A DNA stretch of 41,320 nucleotides from an uncultured Candidatus Competibacteraceae bacterium (GTDB lineage Bacteria; Pseudomonadota; Gammaproteobacteria; Competibacterales; Competibacteraceae), in the NCBI GenBank assembly GCA_903879705.1, contig CAIRMO010000079.1, positions 1 to 41,320 of the forward strand, in the 5' to 3' direction. Position numbers and translations under genes: made by a program. The notes below the pieces were generated by a model. The model was not told the origin of the DNA and did not search any database. It worked only from the letters and a program-made list of their open reading frames with translations. Below, in pieces: positions 7,301-15,266 of the stretch (position 1 is the stretch's first letter; each line of letters begins with the position of its first letter).

Positions 7301-9064
7301 GCCCAGACTGGGCGCCACGATCGGCAGACCGGTTTGCAGGGCGGCGCTTAAGGTATAAGAATAGGTTTCGGGCCACAGCGCTGGAAAGTAGATCACATCA
7401 GCGCGGGCTGTAGCGATCAGGCTCGACAGGGTACTGTCTTCGTAGTCGCCGCTGAAGACCAGCGGCAATCCCGTCAAAACCCGGGAAGTGGTACTGGATG
7501 GCCGATCATAATCGGCGGCCCCCAAAACCTGAAATAACAACGGCAATCTGCGCCGCTTGGCATCACGGGCGCAAGCTTCCAATTGCCATCCGCCCTTAGC
7601 AGGCGATAACCGCCCCAACACTAATACATTAACCTGCCGAAATTCAGGATGGGGCAGGTGCCAAAAATTAACTGCCGGAAAATAGCGGCGGTAACGTCCA
7701 AGCGTGTCCTGCGATGGAGCAAATACCCGGTCGGCTCCCTGTAACAGCGTACTGAAAAACTCCCGCCAACTGACAATATTCAGACGCCAAGGCGCGGGTC
7801 TTGCTGCCAAACAGGTATTGCAACCGGGTTCATCAGGCTCACCGCAATAACGGCCATCGGCCAGGGTTAGATTAAATTGCGGACAGATTGCGAAATAGTC
7901 GTGCAGAGTGTAATCATAAGACGCAGCTAGTCGCTTCGGCAGGGTAGCGATTAATGGTGGAAACCCGATGAGATGATGAAAATGAATTCGTCCGCAGTCT
8001 ACTTTTTGCAGAAAATCAATCAGAACGTCGAATTCGCCGGGCAGATTAAAATAGAGCCGGAATTCCTCGCCATAACGCGCCCATTCCACAACAACGCGCC
8101 CGAATTCGCTAGGCCGCAAGATCAAGACCTCGCATTGCGATTCCAACAAACGCGCCAGATCCTGAACATGCTTTTCAGTGCCGCCTAGCAGGTTATGGGT
8201 AACCAGCAGTAAACGCGGTCGCGGCGAGCGCAGCAGACGCGCCAGATCTACCCGTCGCCGTGCCAGTCGGGCCGGATCGGTAGTGATATGAGCAGCGATT
8301 AGTTCACCATAGCCGGCGTAGCGGTTTTCCAGCACCGCCAAGGCTTGCTGGCTTAACTGAACTCGTTCGCCACCAAAAGAAACAGCACCCTGATGATATA
8401 CAAAAGTATTGGCGCACAGCAGGTGCGTAAAGCCAATGTCGGCGGCGCGTCGGCAGAAATCGTTTTCCTCGCCATAACCGCGTCCGAAACCGGGTTCGTC
8501 GAAATAGCCGGTTTGTTCCAGACAAGAGCGGGCGATATACATGCAAAAACCGACTGCGGTCGGTATGGCGATGGCTTGTCCCGCATTGACTTCAGCAAAC
8601 AGTCCGTCAAGTTCCGCCAGACTCAGCTCCTCCGGCAAATCGTTTTCCTCACAAAAACGCGGATAACTACAAATCGTAGCGTTATTGGAAAATGGCGTGA
8701 CAGTACCGATGCGCTCGTCGGTACGGGCACAGCGAATCAGGCGATCCAGCCAATCGCCATTGACTTCAGTATCGCTGTTAAGCAACACCACATTCCGTTG
8801 TGGATGCAATGCTAGTCCACGGTTAGCCGTCACTACAAAACCGGCATTGTCGGTGTGGCGCAGCAGAGTAATCCGTTGAGTTGCAGCCAGCTCATCCAGC
8901 CAAGCAGCTAGTTCCGGTTCCGGGCTGGCATCATTGATGACAATGAGTTCATACGCGCACTGTTGCGGTTGGCTGAGTACGCTCTCCAGACAACGGCGAG
9001 TTTCGGCCAATCCCCGGTAAACCGGGACAATGACATCGATTAGATCCTTGGTTTCCAAGCTCAT
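4352..9064 (-). CDS. Giant four-module glycosyltransferase (GT2-GT4-coiled coil-GT2-GT4)
   Basis: A 1570-residue protein with two tandem pairs of glycosyltransferase modules. Module 1 is GT2-like (residues ~8-260; start VIVPVYRG, NSDTEV at 96-101). Module 2 is GT4-like (~283-640; GGTEKH at 294). Its E-x7-E motif has Glu566 but Ala where the second Glu is expected. Residues ~713-771 are a coiled coil ending in the STSWKITKPLR-type linker often seen in polysaccharide enzymes. Module 3 is GT2 (~906-1150; VTIIVPSYNHD, ETDDF near 1001). Module 4 is GT4 (~1206-1570; intact E-x7-E, HGESFPLSIIECL near 1469). The ATG follows an AAAGGTAGCGT ribosome site and lies 3 bases after the upstream waaE-like stop, so they are co-transcribed. 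The 3' half is very AT-rich and the 5' half GC-rich (see findings). It probably builds a repeat-unit glycan; the sugars are unknown. Confidence 0.9.
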   Translation of the reverse strand: MSLETKDLIDVIVPVYRGLAETRRCLESVLSQPQQCAYELIVINDASPEPELAAWLDELAATQRITLLRHTDNAGFVVTANRGLALHPQRNVVLLNSDTEVNGDWLDRLIRCARTDERIGTVTPFSNNATICSYPRFCEENDLPEELSLAELDGLFAEVNAGQAIAIPTAVGFCMYIARSCLEQTGYFDEPGFGRGYGEENDFCRRAADIGFTHLLCANTFVYHQGAVSFGGERVQLSQQALAVLENRYAGYGELIAAHITTDPARLARRRVDLARLLRSPRPRLLLVTHNLLGGTEKHVQDLARLLESQCEVLILRPSEFGRVVVEWARYGEEFRLYFNLPGEFDVLIDFLQKVDCGRIHFHHLIGFPPLIATLPKRLAASYDYTLHDYFAICPQFNLTLADGRYCGEPDEPGCNTCLAARPAPWRLNIVSWREFFSTLLQGADRVFAPSQDTLGRYRRYFPAVNFWHLPHPEFRQVNVLVLGRLSPAKGGWQLEACARDAKRRRLPLLFQVLGAADYDRPSSTTSRVLTGLPLVFSGDYEDSTLSSLIATARADVIYFPALWPETYSYTLSAALQTGLPIVAPSLGAFPERLASYSQAHLIHWDSAPALVNDLLFQVAGIKQSLSPDNSVQVMQTSAHYLEIYWPTITRSRSVLSRSCLLEILDPVLAPWQLYVKLPERPIHLLGRNQLIAVLDELTGSIAVKTPTVESIINWRNRLLAEQSALREELDQQRLSLETETSRHRTELTDKYDSEIHRLNGELSYLKYTVDELYASTSWKITKPLRIISIKTAKFRHSFYSILDGDKKRLFKIVAKYRNKLNKFRHRIQQQFPNISCFFIEPPLYLVRWFFRPIARIIFYKIFNDMLYEATVAPPFSKFRDTKIGLVNDLPHFNPSECFENSETSFAPKVTIIVPSYNHDQFLRKRLDSIYQQTYRNFNVILLDDCSFDSSKEILNEYMADYPAITKAVFNSKNTGNIFLQWKNGINIAEGDLIWIAETDDFCDKNFLETLVPFFMDETIHLAYAKSVFIGEDDQPIAFAFDDYLSELNPEKWLTDYVESAHNEVINFIGKKNTIPNVSSVLFRKPQNCPLFSDKNWLNMKICGDWVFYLYLLRGAKIAFTNRTLNYYRFHTANSSTGTYKKSTYYKEHEFVAKTIAQLYPVPDDTLYANRAYIERFWEQNIKDLDKSYLDSLYNMQEVLKAKSERLPNILMVAYSFSTGGGEIFPIRLANELKKKGYGMTFFNFNRESVNTSVKKMLSSDIPIYECTSRIGNLDKMLEIFGIEIIHTHHASTEHFFATHMKNSRKNVKHIATMHGMYETLEAVHINNNLPTILRGVDLWVYIAEKNLELFKSKQYYDEKRFIKIGNGMEPPHIYPLDRKKLEIPGNAFVLCQASRAMPEKGWEEAISIITEARNLCGKDIHLLLLGDGVVYQSLRSQQLPNYIHLLGFKTNPVDYYAISDMGFLPSRFHGESFPLSIIECLFAGKPFIASNLGEIRSMLNTEDGMAGAVFDLDHWEIPIKTVAQLVADFAENQEIYNKAKALTQKVAGRFDIKHIVSDYEKAYKKLLTF

Positions 9065-9067
9065 ACG

Positions 9068-9892
9068 CTACCTTTGATCTTTTTCCTGGCTTTCCGGCAA
9101 TGGTGGGGCATCCTCCGGCAACAGTCGGGTTCCATATTTAGCGAACTGGCGATGCTCATACAGTTTGGCATATTTTAAAAAGACATAGAATGCTGCAATC
9201 ACCGAGTTGATAAATCCTGCCCAGCCATTGAGAAAGTTGCGTTTGAACAGATAGCTGCGAATAAAGAACAGCGGCGGGTAACACACCATGATCAACGGAA
9301 CTCCCCAACGCTGTTTCTTAATCTTGTCGGCAACCAAACCAGTCGAATAGGCGTTGATTTTATCAACCTTGGTGTGAATGTTGGTCTCGCCATAATGGTA
9401 TAACGGCGCCTTGAGCCGGGCAATACGGCCTTGTACCTTAGGGGCGGCATGAATAGGCATATCGCCAATGCAGCCTTTGCGTTTGTCAAACAGGCGCAGG
9501 TAATAATTCATCCGGGTCGCCGGATGGTACATCCGCCAGAACATCTGCTCCTGACGCGGAATCTCGTAACCGTTCGCCCCCGGCTCACGCTCCAACAACT
9601 GGCGAATTTCAGTCTGAAGCGCCGGCGACAGCGCTTCGTCGGCGTCGAGCAGCAAAACCCAGTCATGCGTTGCCACCGCCAGCGCCATGCGTTTCTGTGG
9701 ACCGTAGCCCATGAACTCGTGCTGGCTCACCCGCGCCCGATACTGCCGGGCAATCGCCAGCGTATCGTCGGTGCTGAAGGAATCCAGCACCACGATTTCA
9801 TCCGCCCACCGAACACTGTCCAGACACGCCGTCAGGGTGCGGCCATTGTTACAAGTGGTGATGAATACCGAAAGCGGGGTGCGGTCGGTCAT
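9068..9892 (-). CDS. WaaE/KdtX-like family 2 glycosyltransferase
   Basis: A 274-residue GT2 of the LPS-core glucosyltransferase type (WaaE/KdtX), which transfers a hexose to inner-core heptose at the cytoplasmic face. Evidence: start LSVFITTCNNGRTLTACL, EIVVLDSFSTDDT, the metal-binding LLLDADEAL at about 81-88, and the WaaE-like middle (FWRMYHPATRMNYYLRLF, then PIHAAPKVQGRIARL). The C-terminal part has a hydrophobic stretch (~195-245) ending in a basic YEHRQFAKYGTR, fitting peripheral membrane association. It is the first gene of a two-gene unit with the giant glycosyltransferase, and is divergent from the GT4 at 9998 across a 105-base promoter-bearing gap. The acceptor and sugar are inferred from family only. 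Confidence 0.85.
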   Translation of the reverse strand: MTDRTPLSVFITTCNNGRTLTACLDSVRWADEIVVLDSFSTDDTLAIARQYRARVSQHEFMGYGPQKRMALAVATHDWVLLLDADEALSPALQTEIRQLLEREPGANGYEIPRQEQMFWRMYHPATRMNYYLRLFDKRKGCIGDMPIHAAPKVQGRIARLKAPLYHYGETNIHTKVDKINAYSTGLVADKIKKQRWGVPLIMVCYPPLFFIRSYLFKRNFLNGWAGFINSVIAAFYVFLKYAKLYEHRQFAKYGTRLLPEDAPPLPESQEKDQR

Positions 9893-9997
9893 GAATCAGT
9901 CGGTCCTGAACAAAGGTTTTCATTTAGAGTATGCACCAGATAATCGGTCAATACCGCAACCAGCGATAACGCATCCTGGCCGGTTCAATGAGAACTC

Positions 9998-11092
9998 ATG
10001 ATTGCATCGCTTCACATCATCGGCGGCAAACGGTTGGGTGGAGCCGAGCTGTTTTACGCCCGGCTGGTGAATGCTTTATATCAACGCGGTCTTGCGACGC
10101 AGGCGATGACCGTCCCGGACAGCCGGACCGCCGCCGAGCTTGGCCCGGCGGTTCCCCAGATCCACGTCCCGATGCGCGGCGTATGGGATGTGTGGTCGCG
10201 CTGGCAAATCGGCAAAGCCATCCGGCAGGGCCGCCCGGACATTGTGCAAACCTATATGGGCCGGGCCACCCGGTTGACCCGGTTGACCTTGGGTCAGCGA
10301 CCGGTGCATATCGCCCGACTCGGCGGCTATTACGCGCCGCACGGCTACCGCCACGCCCATGCCTGGGTGGTGAACAGCCCTGGCATCCATGATCATCTGA
10401 TCCAGCACGGATTTCCGCCGAAGCGGGTGTTTTACATTAGCAATTTTGTCGCGCCCTGCATTCCCACCGCGCCCGAAGCATTGCGATCCTTGCGCCAGGA
10501 ACTGGCGATCCCCGCTGAGGCGCTGATCGTGGTCGCGGTAGGCCGGCTGCATCCCGTCAAAGGTTTCGATGACCTGCTGGAAGCGTTTGCCGCCGTTCCG
10601 ATCTGGATTCACGACCGGCCGGTTTATCTGATTATCGTCGGCGACGGGCCGTTGGCGATCCCGCTGCGGCGTCATGCCGAACGGCTCGGCATGAGCGACC
10701 GGCTGCGCTGGCCCGGCTGGCGCGATGATCCTGGCCGCTTTCAGGAACTGGCTGATCTGTGCGTCTGTTCTTCGCGGCAGGAGGGCGTGGGCAATGTCAT
10801 TCTGGAAGCGTGGGCACGCTGCCGGCCTGTGCTGTCGACCCGCGCCCAAGGCTTGCAGGAGGTGATTGCCGATCGCGAGAATGGCTGGTTGACGCCGGTC
10901 GGCGAGCCTGCCGCACTGGCTCAGGCGATGGAATGGCTGTTGCGGGATCAGTCGTTGCGTCATGAACTGGCCGCTAATGGTCGCAAAACCTTGCTGGCCC
11001 GCCACAGTGAAGAAACCATCGTCAATGCCTATCTCGACGTGTATCAACGGTTACTGACCGGGTCATCCCGCTCAGTCCAGCCAGGCAAATAA
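9998..11092 (+). CDS. Family 4 glycosyltransferase
   Basis: A 364-residue GT-B enzyme of the GT4 family, likely cytoplasmic and acting on LPS core or O-unit glycans. The N-domain begins SLHIIGGKRLGGAELFYARL (the GGAE glycine loop). The C-domain has VAVGRLHPVKGFDDLLEAF and the nucleotide-sugar-binding E-x7-E motif in SSRQEGVGNVILEAW. It is the only plus-strand gene in the glycan cluster. The ATG at 9998 is used because family homology starts at once; an in-frame ATG is not available further upstream and the ribosome site is weak. Its last 71 bases overlap, tail to tail, the end of the ligase-like gene on the other strand. Confidence 0.9.
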   Translation: MIASLHIIGGKRLGGAELFYARLVNALYQRGLATQAMTVPDSRTAAELGPAVPQIHVPMRGVWDVWSRWQIGKAIRQGRPDIVQTYMGRATRLTRLTLGQRPVHIARLGGYYAPHGYRHAHAWVVNSPGIHDHLIQHGFPPKRVFYISNFVAPCIPTAPEALRSLRQELAIPAEALIVVAVGRLHPVKGFDDLLEAFAAVPIWIHDRPVYLIIVGDGPLAIPLRRHAERLGMSDRLRWPGWRDDPGRFQELADLCVCSSRQEGVGNVILEAWARCRPVLSTRAQGLQEVIADRENGWLTPVGEPAALAQAMEWLLRDQSLRHELAANGRKTLLARHSEETIVNAYLDVYQRLLTGSSRSVQPGK

Positions 11093-12236
11093 AGAGATAG
11101 CAAGCCAGTTGTCGGGAGGTGTAGGAAAAGCTCAGCAGTCCAGCGGTCAGCAGCGCCAGCGCCGCCGCCAGCAGGATTCCGGCCCGTTGCCGATCGTTGA
11201 CCGCCAGCCGCCGCCAGCTTCGCGCCAACCGGATCAATACGGTTCCGATCAGCGCTACCAGCAGGCCAACTCCTAAAATCCCCGTCTCGTACCAGGCATC
11301 CAGCAGGAAGTTGTGCAGATGCTTGACCTGCACCGGTTGCCCGCCGATTTCAAAACTCAGCACATCCGTAGCATAGGCCTCATTGCCGATGCCGACGCCC
11401 AACCACGGTCGTGCCGGCGGGTGTTCGATCGCCTGCCGCCACAGGACACTGCGACCGGTGCTGAAGGCATCCAGCGGGTGATCGGGGTCGAGTTCCGCTT
11501 TTTGGAACGGTTCGATATGGACCGCGATACCGGCGACCAGCGCCAGCGCCGCCAGCACGGCAATCCAGCGCCACCGCCAGCCCAATACGGTTCCGCAAAA
11601 CAGAGCCAATCCCACGATCAGACCGAGCAGCGCCGCTCGTCCTTCTGAAAGCACGACATACGCCATGATCGCCACCGTTAGAACAACCATTGCCGCATGA
11701 CGCCAGCGGGAGTCATCCCGCCGCCACAGCCAATACAACAGAAAGGGCAGCAGGAATGGCAGGTTGTCCTCCTGCAATTGCGAACTGGGATTAAACGGCT
11801 GGCCGGCCATTTCCATCCAGTAATAAGGCAGCAGCAGATACAGTCCAGCCAGAGTGAGTGCGCCAAACAGGGCCAGAGCGTTTAGTAGCCGGTCAGGATT
11901 GGCCGAGGATTCCTGCACGGCAATCTGCATCAGCAACAGGGTTGAGGTTTGCGCGATAAATTGCGCCCACACCCGCAGCCCGCTTTCCGGATTCACCGCA
12001 CCCGGAATGCCGATCAGCATCACGCCAAGCAGGGCCAGATACAGCGCGGTGGTCACGCGATCCAGCCGGTCGCGGCGCTGCCACCAACAGGGCAGTCCCC
12101 ACAAGGCATACAGGCTAATCAGCACGGTATAGAGCGCACGACCGCCAAGCTGAGTCAGTGGCAGCATGGTTGGCAACAGCCAGCCCCATTGCCAGAAAGC
12201 GGTTTGCAGGCGGTCAGTAACGGTCTTGATGGGCAT
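11022..12236 (-). CDS. O-antigen ligase / polymerase-like membrane protein (Wzy_C domain)
   Basis: A 404-residue polytopic inner-membrane protein with roughly ten to twelve hydrophobic segments. A large loop carries the Wzy_C / O-antigen-ligase signature: STGRSVLWRQAIEH, then GVGIGNEAY, then HLHNFLLDAWYETGILG, in which the His-Asn and Glu are the conserved positions. Such proteins attach O-polysaccharide to lipid A-core (WaaL) or polymerise O-units (Wzy) at the periplasmic face; the heptosyltransferase neighbour favours WaaL. The frame is open to 12374, but ATG 12236 (MPIKTVTDRL) is preferred because the extra residues read through the end of the upstream heptosyltransferase gene and lack membrane character. 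With that start the two genes overlap by 23 bases. The 3' end overlaps the convergent GT4. Confidence 0.82.
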   Translation of the reverse strand: MPIKTVTDRLQTAFWQWGWLLPTMLPLTQLGGRALYTVLISLYALWGLPCWWQRRDRLDRVTTALYLALLGVMLIGIPGAVNPESGLRVWAQFIAQTSTLLLMQIAVQESSANPDRLLNALALFGALTLAGLYLLLPYYWMEMAGQPFNPSSQLQEDNLPFLLPFLLYWLWRRDDSRWRHAAMVVLTVAIMAYVVLSEGRAALLGLIVGLALFCGTVLGWRWRWIAVLAALALVAGIAVHIEPFQKAELDPDHPLDAFSTGRSVLWRQAIEHPPARPWLGVGIGNEAYATDVLSFEIGGQPVQVKHLHNFLLDAWYETGILGVGLLVALIGTVLIRLARSWRRLAVNDRQRAGILLAAALALLTAGLLSFSYTSRQLACYLFICLAGLSGMTRSVTVDTRRDRH

Positions 12237-13224
12237 CGAGTTGACCAAGCTGGAGATAGCGATCAAGCACATGCGGAACGGTGATTGCCGCCATCCCGGA
12301 TTCACCTTCCGGCGGTGTAATCGGATGAATGAAGCGCGAATGCCATAACGGTTGCGAGCCGCCAAACAGGCCAATGGCGGGCGTTTGCAGTGCAGCAGCC
12401 ATATTCAATGCGCCGGTGTCATTGCCGACATAAACACGGCAACGGGCTAACAAAGCCGCCGTTTGTTCCAGCGGCAAGGCCACCGCATCGACGGCCCGAC
12501 CGCCGCCAGTGTGAATCTGCGCCAGCAGTTCATCAGCCAGGGCACGTTCCGCAGGCCCGCCGACGATGAAGATCGATCCGATCTGTCGCGGGTTCAGTGC
12601 CAGCGCCAGTTCGGCGAACCGGGCCGCGCCCCATTGTTTGCCCGATTCACTGCTGCCGATGCCCAGCGCAATCCACGGTAACGGCCACGCGGCGAACCGC
12701 TCCACCACGGTTTGATCGGCGGCCGCGGAAATCATTAAGCGGGGTTCCGATTGAGCGCGGGGGACGGCAAGCAAATCCAGCAGCGCATCAGCCCGCTGGA
12801 TTGGATGGGCATGATGCACAGCGGGCGGCAAGTGTACTGGCCCATTGAGCAACACCGTCTGCCAACCGATTCCGTAGCCGATTCGTTCCGGGATGCCCGC
12901 CCGCCAGGCAGCGAATGCGTAACGAGCGCTGCCATGTAGAATCCAGACTCGTTGATAGTCGCCCTGCCGCAGCAACGCCGCCAATCGGAACAAACCGCGC
13001 CAACCGGCATGGCCCGATTCCCGCTCCAGCCACAACACCCGTTCCACCACAGGATCGGCGCACAACAACCGGTCAGCTTGGGAACGGGGCTTGGTGAGCA
13101 GATCCACCTGACCGGAAATCGTGGTCTTGGCGATGGCGTGGAGATGCGGCAAGTGCCAGACCAGATCGCCAATACCGGGCAACGGCTGGATGATCAGGGT
13201 TTGCCGGGATAGAGCGAGGTTCAC
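12214..13224 (-). CDS. Heptosyltransferase-like family 9 glycosyltransferase
   Basis: A 336-residue GT9 protein of the ADP-heptose:LPS heptosyltransferase group (WaaC/WaaF/WaaQ), a cytoplasmic enzyme that extends the LPS inner core. Characteristic segments are IIQPLPGIGDLVWHLPHLHAI at the N-terminus, GIGSSESGKQWGAARFAEL in the C-domain (the nucleotide-diphospho-sugar site) and VYVGNDTGALNMAAAL, equivalent to the family's NDTGP.HLAAA motif. It overlaps the upstream GT4 gene by 4 bases (ATGA-type junction) and the downstream ligase start by about 23, so it is an internal operon gene. Which heptose it transfers cannot be decided from sequence alone. Confidence 0.88.
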   Translation of the reverse strand: MNLALSRQTLIIQPLPGIGDLVWHLPHLHAIAKTTISGQVDLLTKPRSQADRLLCADPVVERVLWLERESGHAGWRGLFRLAALLRQGDYQRVWILHGSARYAFAAWRAGIPERIGYGIGWQTVLLNGPVHLPPAVHHAHPIQRADALLDLLAVPRAQSEPRLMISAAADQTVVERFAAWPLPWIALGIGSSESGKQWGAARFAELALALNPRQIGSIFIVGGPAERALADELLAQIHTGGGRAVDAVALPLEQTAALLARCRVYVGNDTGALNMAAALQTPAIGLFGGSQPLWHSRFIHPITPPEGESGMAAITVPHVLDRYLQLGQLDAHQDRY

Positions 13225-14348
13225 GACGCATTCCTCGGCATCTGGAGCAGGGTTTCATACAGCGCCAAGGTTTCATCCAGCATTCGTTGCAGCGGAAATG
13301 CCGGTTCCGGTGGCACTGGCGGCGCAGCAATCAGCAGTTCCGCGACCTTGGTGGTCAACGCGACCTCATCACCCAGCGGCGTCAGGCCCACGGGATAGAG
13401 CCGGGCCAAAATTTCGCCGACTCCACCGTGATCATAGCCAACGACTGGCGTCCCCAGACTCAGCGCCTCCAGCACCGTTCGGCCAAAGGATTCCGGTTGC
13501 GCCGATAGCGACAGCGCCAAGGTCGATGCCGCGTAAATCTCCCGCATATCGCTGCGGTGGCCGGTGAACAACACCACATCGCTCAAACCCCGCATCCGCA
13601 CGGTGTCCCGCAACCCCGCTGCGTACCGTTGCCGACCGGGTTCTTCACCACCGACGATCAAGCCGCAAACCGGCAAGCCCGATTCCCGCAATCGGGCAAT
13701 GAGTGCAATGAAATCCGCATGGCCTTTAAGTCGGCTCAACCGGCCCGGCAAGGTCAGCACCAGCGCATTGTGTAGTTGCGGGTATTGGCGATGCCAGGCA
13801 TTCCGCCAGGCAGTGGATGGTTGATAACCGTGGGGAAATTCCGTCGGATTGACGCCGCGCGGGATGAGTTGAATCCGCTCCGCCGGCAACTCGGGGTAAT
13901 GGCGGTGCAGGTCATCACGCACGGTTTGGGAGACGGCGATCACCCGCTCGCCACGGGTCATGATCGCGCTGTAGCGGGAGACCGAATACCGGCCATGAAC
14001 CGTGGTCACGAACCGTGAACGGGTCGCCGGATTCATCCCGCGCCACGCCAGCCAGCCGATCCAGGCCGGCAACCGCGAGCGGACATGCAGAATATCAACG
14101 CGCTGTGCGGTCAACCAGCGCCGCAATGGCCAGACCCAGCGCAAGGTCAGCGGTGATTTCACCCCCAGCGGCCAGGCCAGATGCTCACTGCCAGCGTTGA
14201 CCAATTCCGGGACCAGTCGCCCGCCGGCGGAAATCACGATGGAACGATGGCCGCGTTTGACCAGTTCCCGCGCCACTTCCAGCGTGCCACGCTCAACGCC
14301 GCCGCCATTCAGCGCCGGCAGTAATTGCGCCACGCTCAGACGAGCCAT
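13221..14348 (-). CDS. Family 4 glycosyltransferase
   Basis: A 375-residue GT4 (GT-B) glycosyltransferase. The N-domain opens VAQLLPALNGGGVERGTLEVA, with the Gly-rich loop followed by ER/E. The C-domain has LTLPGRLSRLKGHADFIALIARL and the E-x7-E motif in AQPESFGRTVLEALSLGTPVVG followed by YDHGGVGE. It resembles LPS-core glycosyltransferases found near ELM1-family and heptosyltransferase genes. It overlaps the upstream ELM1-like gene by 13 bases and the downstream heptosyltransferase by 4, so translation is probably coupled. The sugar is unknown. Confidence 0.9.
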   Translation of the reverse strand: MARLSVAQLLPALNGGGVERGTLEVARELVKRGHRSIVISAGGRLVPELVNAGSEHLAWPLGVKSPLTLRWVWPLRRWLTAQRVDILHVRSRLPAWIGWLAWRGMNPATRSRFVTTVHGRYSVSRYSAIMTRGERVIAVSQTVRDDLHRHYPELPAERIQLIPRGVNPTEFPHGYQPSTAWRNAWHRQYPQLHNALVLTLPGRLSRLKGHADFIALIARLRESGLPVCGLIVGGEEPGRQRYAAGLRDTVRMRGLSDVVLFTGHRSDMREIYAASTLALSLSAQPESFGRTVLEALSLGTPVVGYDHGGVGEILARLYPVGLTPLGDEVALTTKVAELLIAAPPVPPEPAFPLQRMLDETLALYETLLQMPRNAS

Positions 14349-15235
14349 TGCTCGACGATCCAGCGGGCGCAGCGTTCGGCTTCGTTAAAGGTTTGCAGTG
14401 GGCGGTGCAGGGTTTGGCTTTGCCGCCCGTCGGCGAACAGCGTTACCCAACCTTGATCGGCCAGTTGCGCCAGTCCCCGACTCACCCGGCTGGAACGCAA
14501 TGACGGAACGTCGAGAATGCCGACGGCAGTGCCAGCAGTCAGCGCCTCATAAACCATGGATACGCTGTCTGCCGTGACCCACGCTTGCCCGGCCAGCGCC
14601 AGTTGCGCTGGCAACCAGTCCGGGCCGGTTGCCGCCACCGGAACCACAGTCAAGCGGGCATCAACCGGCGTGTCCAGAAAATCGGGCGGAGTGCGGCGGG
14701 AAGTCGTCAATGTCCAATGAATCGCAGGATCAGCGGCGACAATCGCGGCGATTTGTCGATGCAGTCCGGCGTGATCCCAACCGAAATGCGCTGATGGTCC
14801 GCCGATCAGCAACAAACCCCGGTCAGGTTTCAGCGTAGCGGACGGTTGGAGGTGATTGAGCGCGCCGCGAGTGGTCAGGATATTCGGGCGGGCCGGCGGC
14901 AAATCGTGATCGGGAATCAGGCAGAGATCAAACAGGCGAAATGGCAAGGTCGGGCGCATCAGCACGATGGTTCTGCCGCCTCGGCAACGACGGGCCGCAA
15001 GCAGCGCCAAATGAGTGCCATGTCCAGCGCCGAGTAATAAATCCGGGGTCGGCAATGCCCGCCATTCCGGCGCATCACCGCGAATCAGACTCAGCAGGGT
15101 TTGAGCAGCAGGCGGCGGGTTCAGCGTGAAGGATTCAACCGGTACCCAGCGGGCCAGCGCCTCCAGCAATCCCTGGCTCTGATGCTCGTGCCCGGCCTTA
15201 CCGTCGCAAAACCGCCAGACTTGCCATTGCCGCAT
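14336..15235 (-). CDS. ELM1-family (DUF1022) protein, probable GT-B-like glycan enzyme
   Basis: A 299-residue bacterial relative of the ELM1 'mitochondrial fission' family. It starts WQVWRFCDGKAGHEHQSQGLLEAL, the family's DGKxGHxxQ opening. It continues with LLLGAGHGTHLALLAARR, the central LLLIGGPSAHFGWD and the C-terminal WVTADSVSMVYEALTAGTAVGILDV, where the S-M-E pattern resembles the nucleotide-sugar end of GT-B enzymes. Bacterial members often sit in LPS loci; a glycosyltransferase-like role is inference. The frame extends to 15355, but ATG 15235 matches the family start and leaves a 31-base gap after the asparagine synthase stop, whereas the longer form would overlap that gene. Confidence 0.8.
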   Translation of the reverse strand: MRQWQVWRFCDGKAGHEHQSQGLLEALARWVPVESFTLNPPPAAQTLLSLIRGDAPEWRALPTPDLLLGAGHGTHLALLAARRCRGGRTIVLMRPTLPFRLFDLCLIPDHDLPPARPNILTTRGALNHLQPSATLKPDRGLLLIGGPSAHFGWDHAGLHRQIAAIVAADPAIHWTLTTSRRTPPDFLDTPVDARLTVVPVAATGPDWLPAQLALAGQAWVTADSVSMVYEALTAGTAVGILDVPSLRSSRVSRGLAQLADQGWVTLFADGRQSQTLHRPLQTFNEAERCARWIVEQWLV

Positions 15236-15266
15236 CTTCAAGCGCTCGTTCCTTGTAGAGACCCGG

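Noticed and set aside
10076-11047. 323-codon minus-strand ORF opposite the GT4 at 9998
   Set aside because: The plus-strand frame has clear GT4 motifs; the antisense frame is low-complexity Gln/Arg/Pro-rich and has no family features.
12237-12374. Longer N-terminus for the ligase-like gene (to 12374)
   Set aside because: The extra 46 residues are basic, non-membrane and lie within the upstream heptosyltransferase coding sequence; the ATG at 12236 starts the membrane protein properly.
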